From assembly GCA_946902875.1 (NCBI GenBank), contig OX336345.1, positions 14,911,395 to 14,975,394 of the forward strand: 64,000 bases of DNA, written 5' to 3'. Both the position numbers and the translations under genes were made by a program. This stretch comes from Nematopogon swammerdamellus (Eukaryota; Arthropoda; Insecta; Lepidoptera; Adelidae). Positions within the stretch are counted from its first letter, which is position 1, and every line of letters begins with the position of its first letter. Below, in pieces: positions 59,240 to 64,000 of this stretch. Below the pieces are notes generated by a model that saw only the letters and a program-made list of their open reading frames with translations, did no database searches and was not told where the DNA came from.

Positions 59240-60169
59240 ATGGTTACTCAATCGGAGAAGATGCAGCCATTAATAGATCTGGATAAAATACTAATAGACG
59301 AAATAGGTCAGTTTGGAAGGTTCCAGATCTTTATATTACTTCTGGCTTCATTACCTCTTATGTTTGCTGCCGTTGCATCAGGAGAGTACGTCTTTTCTAC
59401 TGGCAGATTGCCCACAAGGTATTTAGAGATTGTAATACTAAATTGTTTCTTTTCTGATTAATATTTTATATTTCTTAAGTAGAAGTACTTTATTTATTAT
59501 GTTTCTATTTTATGTTAAGTAGTATATTTTCAATTTTCTTTAATATTATGATAGGCTGTAAATTTCTATGTTTACTGGAGCAATAAACATCGTTAAATTA
59601 TAATGATAAATAGACTGTCCAAAGCGTTATTATTTAAATATTTTTTGTTTGGGTAATTTGTATTGATTATTAGTTGTTTTACCTTTCAAATCTTTTTGAT
59701 TTGGCTGAAAGATCTTTTTGGGAAATTCTAATTAACCGAATGCTCTCGAATATTCTAACAAACAATGTTTATCACATATTATAATGTTTAACGAATATTT
59801 ATATTCGTGTATATACAGCTTAAAATTGCCAGATGTCTGATTCCGGAGTGTGACGGCGGCGGCAACCCCGAGTTTGACCCGGCGTGGCTCGGCAACGCCG
59901 TGCCGGGCAGTCCGGGGAGCTACGACGACTGCAACCGCTTCGCGAACCTGTCCGTGCCCGTCGAGCCTGTCGCCCCGGACACCTGCCCCGCAACACTCTT
60001 CGACCGAGACCTGACGCCACGAGTCAGTAAGTCTGGAGGCGCTATACATAGGAGGACAGGGGTAGCCGCGCGTCGGCGCACACGCGCCAGCGCGTCAGTC
60101 TAGCGCCGGCGACCGATCTTAGTCTCCGTCCGCCGCTCAGGCGGAGCGAACGTGCGCGTCTGTCACAAA

Positions 60170-60249
60170 ATGCCTCATTGTGCAGTGCTTTGGTGCAAAA
60201 AGTCGTCGAAAAATTCAAACTTGAACACAGATGGAGTCACCTTTCACGA
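60170..60249 (+). CDS. THAP-domain first exon of the P-like element (partial)
   Basis: From ATG 60170 the frame reads MPHCAVLWCKKSSKN, then GVTFHE, and ends at a consensus donor GTAAGT (60250-60255). The pattern Met-Pro-x-Cys-Ala-Val-x-x-Cys with a downstream GVTFH matches the start of THAP zinc-finger domains (C-x2-4-C of the C2CH motif), which begin P-element transposases and THAP proteins. The second Cys-x2-His pair, expected on the next exon, was not located. It is the only recognisable transposase part in the element, so the protein is probably not complete. Confidence 0.65.
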
Positions 60250-60940
60250 GTAAGTACTTTCATTCAATTTGATAGCATTTTTCGCTTGAATTTCAGTAAC
60301 AAACATCGGCGTAAATATGTATGGAGAGCTCTTTTCTGCTTACCCACCATAGGTCGACTATCGTGTTGGATGCAGTTAGCTCTTGTAATTTTTTTTGTTT
60401 ATTGATAAATATGTATGTTAAATGTATACAGATATTTCATGCATTCTGCCTTATTGCCAAAGGACATTTCTTCTAGTCAACCTCAGCCGGTTTCCTCGTT
60501 CAATATTCGTTTATCGCGCTTTTTTCATTCAACCAGTACCTACCGGTTTTTACTTTTGAGCGACTCTAAAGGAATTAATTTCTTTAGGTCATGCGTCTAC
60601 CGGGAATTAGTCTTGTTATGCTTAGCATTAACAAAATTAATTCATAATGAATACCCCGTTAGCATTTAGCACTGCTAAGCGCCCTGATGAATAAAAATTA
60701 ATGCTAAATGCTAAGCAATAATCACATTTAATTTTAATTAGCATTGCTGTTTCGTTCGTAAAACTTTGTTGGTTCGTTTGTTTTGGAACGCACAAAGCAA
60801 TGAAGTGTGTGCTATTTATCTGTGGTACTGCTAAATGCTAAATGCTATATAGCGCCTGCGCTCCGCTGCTAGCTAGCTAGCTAGCATCTAAATGCGAAAT
60901 GCGATGCGATCATGCGAGTGAGGGGTCGGAATTATCATCT

Positions 60941-61540
60941 GTCACGTGATCATTAGTTTTGGTCATATCTACAGAACCACTGGACTTAGACCCATCGTGT
61001 TGGTACTCAATCTGAACGTCTCGATGAGATCTATCCATCTGTCACATTAACTATTGTTTTGGTCATAACTCGAGAACCACTGGTACTAGACCCATCGTGT
61101 TGGTACTCAAACTTCAGGTCTCGGTGAGATCTATCCATCTGTCACATGAACTTTTGTTTTGGTCATAACTCGAGAACCACTGGTGCTAGATCCATCGTGT
61201 TGGTACTCAAACTTTAGGTCTCGGTGAGATCTATCCATCTGTCACATGAACTTTTGTTTTGGTCATAACTCGAGAACCACTGGTGCTAGATCCATCGTGT
61301 TGGTACTCAAACTTTAGGTCTCGGTGAGATCTATCCATCTGTCACATGCACTTTTGTTTTGGTCATAACTCGAGAACCACTGGTGCTAGACCCATCGTGT
61401 TGGTACTCAAACTTCAGGTCTCGGTGAGATCTATCCATCTGTCACATGAACTTTTGTTTTGGTCATAACTCGAGAACCACTGGTGCTAGACCCATCGTGT
61501 TGGTACTCAAACTTTAGGTCTCGGTGAGATCTATCCATCT
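60941..61540 (+). repeat. Six-copy tandem repeat, period 100 bp
   Basis: Six head-to-tail units start at 60941, 61041, 61141, 61241, 61341 and 61441, each 'GTCAC...' and ending 'CTATCCATCT', with a spacing of exactly 100 bp. Units 3-6 are nearly identical; the first is the most diverged. Each contains GGTCATAACTCGAGAACCAC. The array lies wholly inside the P-like element. Confidence 0.95.
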
Positions 61541-61880
61541 GTTGCGCGACCATCTCTCGAGACACATGTTAGTTCTTTAGTTCTTTAGTTCAACAATAAC
61601 AATGTAAATGTCAACAATGTAAACAGTAACAATGTAAATGTCGTAAATTGTGCTTTTAAATTGAATTCAATTGTTCAAAAGTTACCAAATGAAAATTTTA
61701 ATATAGATACCGATCTATAAATAAATAATTAAGTAAATTATTGTTCTGTTTCAAATATATGTTTCTATTACAGACTACACAGCCTTTCATTTGTTATTTT
61801 ATTAACCCTTATATAACGAATTCACACCGTCAAACTGACAGAGAGACGCATGGTACATTTTATAAGGCTCTAGCTGCATG

Positions 61881-62036
61881 GCTGGTTAGTTTGTTAAAAA
61901 AAGGCAAAGCCTGGAAAACCTCATTTAACCCTAAAAAAATTAAATATCCAGGTGGGTATGGCTGGTTAGTTTGTTAAAAAAGGCAAAGCCTGGAAAACCT
62001 CATTTTACCGTAAAAAAATTAAATATCGAGGTGGGT
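61881..62036 (+). repeat. Two-copy tandem duplication, period 80 bp
   Basis: GCTGGTTAGTTTGTTAAAAA starts at 61881 and again at 61961, and each copy continues through GGCAAAGCCTGGAAAACC to GGTGGGTA. Only a few substitutions and one indel separate the copies. It lies inside the P-like element. Confidence 0.9.
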
Positions 62037-63104
62037 ACTCATAAATTTTTTATGGTAGGGTAGATTTTCGCGAATTTTTCGCGAAGTCATATTGCAATAT
62101 AATTTGTCATATCGTTGGCTAAGTAATTAGCAAATAGTTGTTAATAATATAATAATTTTTTTTTTTTGGTTACAAAACTTTTCGACTTTCTAACATTATT
62201 TTTTTTATTTTGGAAAATTCCAATAACAAATACTCCAATAAGATAATACCAATGTACGAGGTCTTACATATCATTGTTTTGGAAATTTGATGTAGATTTA
62301 TAATAAAGTATCCGAGGTATCACAGAACTTAGAACTATTATCGTGTTTATGCGAAAATCTGCAAATTCGCAAAATTGTGAAAGGGGCGTTGCCTTTGTTC
62401 ATTTAATGAGAAAGTTATATTATTCCCTTGATGTAAAGAAGGGTTAAATATTGTTAAATCCGTTTCATCTTTTCATCGCGAATCCACACAATGAGCGACT
62501 TATTGTATGAATCCCGTTCAAACGTATGGAAGACTGGCGTCACGTGGCTACCTACTCGCTCGGCCAATCACGGCGTTCCATGCGCCGCTCCCGCCTCAGA
62601 CTTCACACCCCTTTGGCGGCTACCTCGGTTCTCATACAAACGATGCCGTATTTCGTATCCAGGCTTACTGACTCGTGCCTGACGCTCAGCTGCGACGAGT
62701 ACGTCTACGAGCGCAAAAACACAGTCGTTTATGATGTTAGTATGCGTATAAAGTAAGCTCAAAGTAATCTATATTAAAGTGTTGACAGGAAGAGATAATT
62801 TGTGGATAAATAAAGTAGCTGATTAATTAGTATAGATAATTATTATACTGACTGATTTTCTCACTAATATTATAAACGCGAGAGAATGGGTGTTTGTTTG
62901 TCTCACATAGCAGTGATCTGTGGTTTGTCTGTTTCATTTTCACGTCTAAACGGCTCAACGAATTTAGATGAAATTTGGTAGGTAGAAGGATCAAGGACTG
63001 AATTAAAATATACGAGTAGGCTAATTTGTGTCAAGAAATAATGCATGGTTTTTGTTTAACAGCTATTATTGCATAGAAATGATTTAACTGTAATTATTGT
63101 ACCT

Positions 63105-63422
63105 TGTGGGGCCGGTCGCCACTAAAAAAGAATAGCCCCACTGCATCTCTCCCCGTGTATATCATGAAATACGAATAAGGAATAAGGAAAAGATGTCGTG
63201 CTAAAGGGCGACAGGTTAGCCACCTCTCACCTTGGAACGGTCCTACCACCGATTCATGCAGCAGGTATATTCGTGCCTTACTTGCTACTCGATAGTTATA
63301 TCTTGTCCAAATACTTTGCTAAACGTGGTGGTAGATGTTGTGGTGTAATTTACATGAGTCCCTGTAGCACAACTCCGATTACTCTGCTTACCCCGATTGT
63401 CGGGATGCAGCGTGTGGGATGT
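63105..63422 (+). repeat. 'GTGGGGCCGG' repeat in intron 2 of gene G
   Basis: Near full-length plus copy: GTGGGGCCGGTCGCCACTAA through GATTGTCGGGATGCAGCGTG. Confidence 0.7.
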
Positions 63423-64000
63423 AAGTCCTTGTCTAACTAAATCGGTCCTATTAAAACCATTTAATTCGCCAATGATAATGATAATAATGATGATTAAATA
63501 TAAATGTTTTCCCATTGGACAAGCCATTTTCTCAATTATTTACAGTTTTCAAATAAAATTACGTGCTATATTTGACAGCAAGAGAGAAAAAGATGGTCTA
63601 ACACAAGACGAAAAAATTGAGAAAATGGTTTGTTTCCAATCAGAATAAATTTATTTTTAACTTTTTAGTTCTTTTTTATCAATATAAAAGCTTGTTTAAA
63701 AAAAATCCCTTATTTTTTACAACTGATGAAATTTTAACCGTAAATTTACTGATAATTTACTCATTTCAGTTCGGTCTCGAATGTGATGAATGGCGGCGTA
63801 CACTCATCGGTTCCATCCGCACTTTCGGCAACCTGCTCTCCCTGCCTATCACTGGGTTCATCTCTGATCGCTGGGGTCGACGCATAGCACTCTCGCTCAC
63901 CGCCTTCAACACAGCCTGGATCGGCATGCTGCGAGCCTTCGCCCCGAGCTACGAGTGGTACATCTTCCTTCAAACCCTAGAGTCCACTCTCGGCGGCGGA

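Larger units (their letters stand above)
60018..62677 (+). mobile_element. P-element-like DNA transposon inserted in exon 2 of gene G
   Basis: The insert starts CACGAGTCAGTAAGTCTGG and ends CCAGGCTTACTGACTCGTG: 19-bp terminal inverted repeats with one mismatch. It is flanked by a perfect 8-bp target duplication CCTGACGC (60010-60017 and 62678-62685). An 8-bp duplication fits the P and hAT superfamilies. The interior carries a THAP-domain first exon (60170-60249), the DNA-binding domain of P-type transposases, whereas hAT transposases use BED fingers; so I favour P. No convincing transposase core was found in the remaining 2.4 kb, which holds a 100-bp tandem repeat and other simple repeats. 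It is therefore probably an internally rearranged, non-autonomous copy. Confidence 0.8.
59240..64000 (+). pseudogene. Gene G: SLC22-type transporter, exon 2 split by a transposon, truncated by window end
   Basis: Visible exons: 59240-59418 (MVTQSEKMQPLIDLD, IDEIGQFGRFQ, TM1, STGRLPTR), exon 2 in two pieces 59833-60017 and 62686-62735, and the start of exon 3 at 63770 (FGLECDEWRRTLIGS, GFISDRWGRRIAL, running off the window). The two exon 2 pieces add up to 235 nt, the same as exon 2 of gene D, and lie in one frame once the 2,660-bp insert and one copy of the 8-bp duplication are discounted. With the insert present, translation from exon 1 runs into the transposon and stops about 33 codons after the canonical DRDLT. 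Apart from the insert I see no stops or frameshifts, so the insertion looks recent. The locus may be intact in other individuals. Whether it is expressed cannot be told here. Confidence 0.85.

Noticed and set aside
60415..60669. Transposase body of the P-like element
   Set aside because: The frame lacks any recognisable transposase motif and sits in repetitive sequence.
60941..61540. CRISPR array from six equal-spaced repeats
   Set aside because: Units are contiguous with no unique spacers, in a eukaryotic transposon.

Overview
This is an insect nuclear genomic window, most likely from a moth or butterfly. The evidence is small exons with canonical GT-AG introns, AATAAA signals, AT-rich introns full of interspersed repeats, a short run of the insect telomeric motif (CCTAA), and repeat types I associate with Lepidoptera (the 'AGGGTTCCGTACC...GTCTGTC' element and tRNA-derived SINEs). 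There is no sign of bacterial, phage or CRISPR organisation. Species was not determined.

The backbone is a tandem array of SLC22-type organic cation/anion transporters (major facilitator superfamily). Left to right: A (minus, first exon only, 7194-7375); B (minus, 12169-19563, with a second candidate first exon at 20106-20290); C (minus, 28449-33408); D (plus, 35544-39097); E (plus, 41563-52031); F (plus, 53735-57673); G (plus, 59240 to beyond the window, interrupted by a transposon). C and D are head to head. I rebuilt five complete models from splice sites. All stay in frame and give 537-575 aa. C-F share a six-exon layout with identical intron phases; B has one extra intron inside exon 4. 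Exon 1 carries the N-terminus and TM1, exon 2 the large Cys-rich extracellular loop, exon 3 TM2-4, exon 4 TM5-9, exon 5 TM10-11, exon 6 TM12 and the tail.

Three things stand out. (1) Gene G exon 2 is split by a 2,660-bp element with 19-bp terminal inverted repeats and a perfect 8-bp target duplication. It carries a THAP-domain first exon, so it looks like a P-element-superfamily transposon, and it holds a six-copy repeat with a period of exactly 100 bp. (2) Exon 2 of genes D, E, F and G is almost identical in nucleotide sequence while neighbouring exons have diverged strongly, the footprint expected of gene conversion confined to the extracellular-loop exon. (3) Several SINE copies have a tRNA-like A box running straight into a 5S-rRNA-like segment, a chimeric Pol III head.

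The rest is repeats: a hAT-like element with an 8-bp duplication between C and D, a decayed non-LTR retrotransposon between D and E, an LTR-retroelement pol fragment, foldback/MITE-like elements, a 172-bp pure CT microsatellite, and a possible second decayed THAP exon in intron 1 of gene E. No genuine rRNA or tRNA gene was found. All identities, lengths and boundaries were read by eye without database searches.
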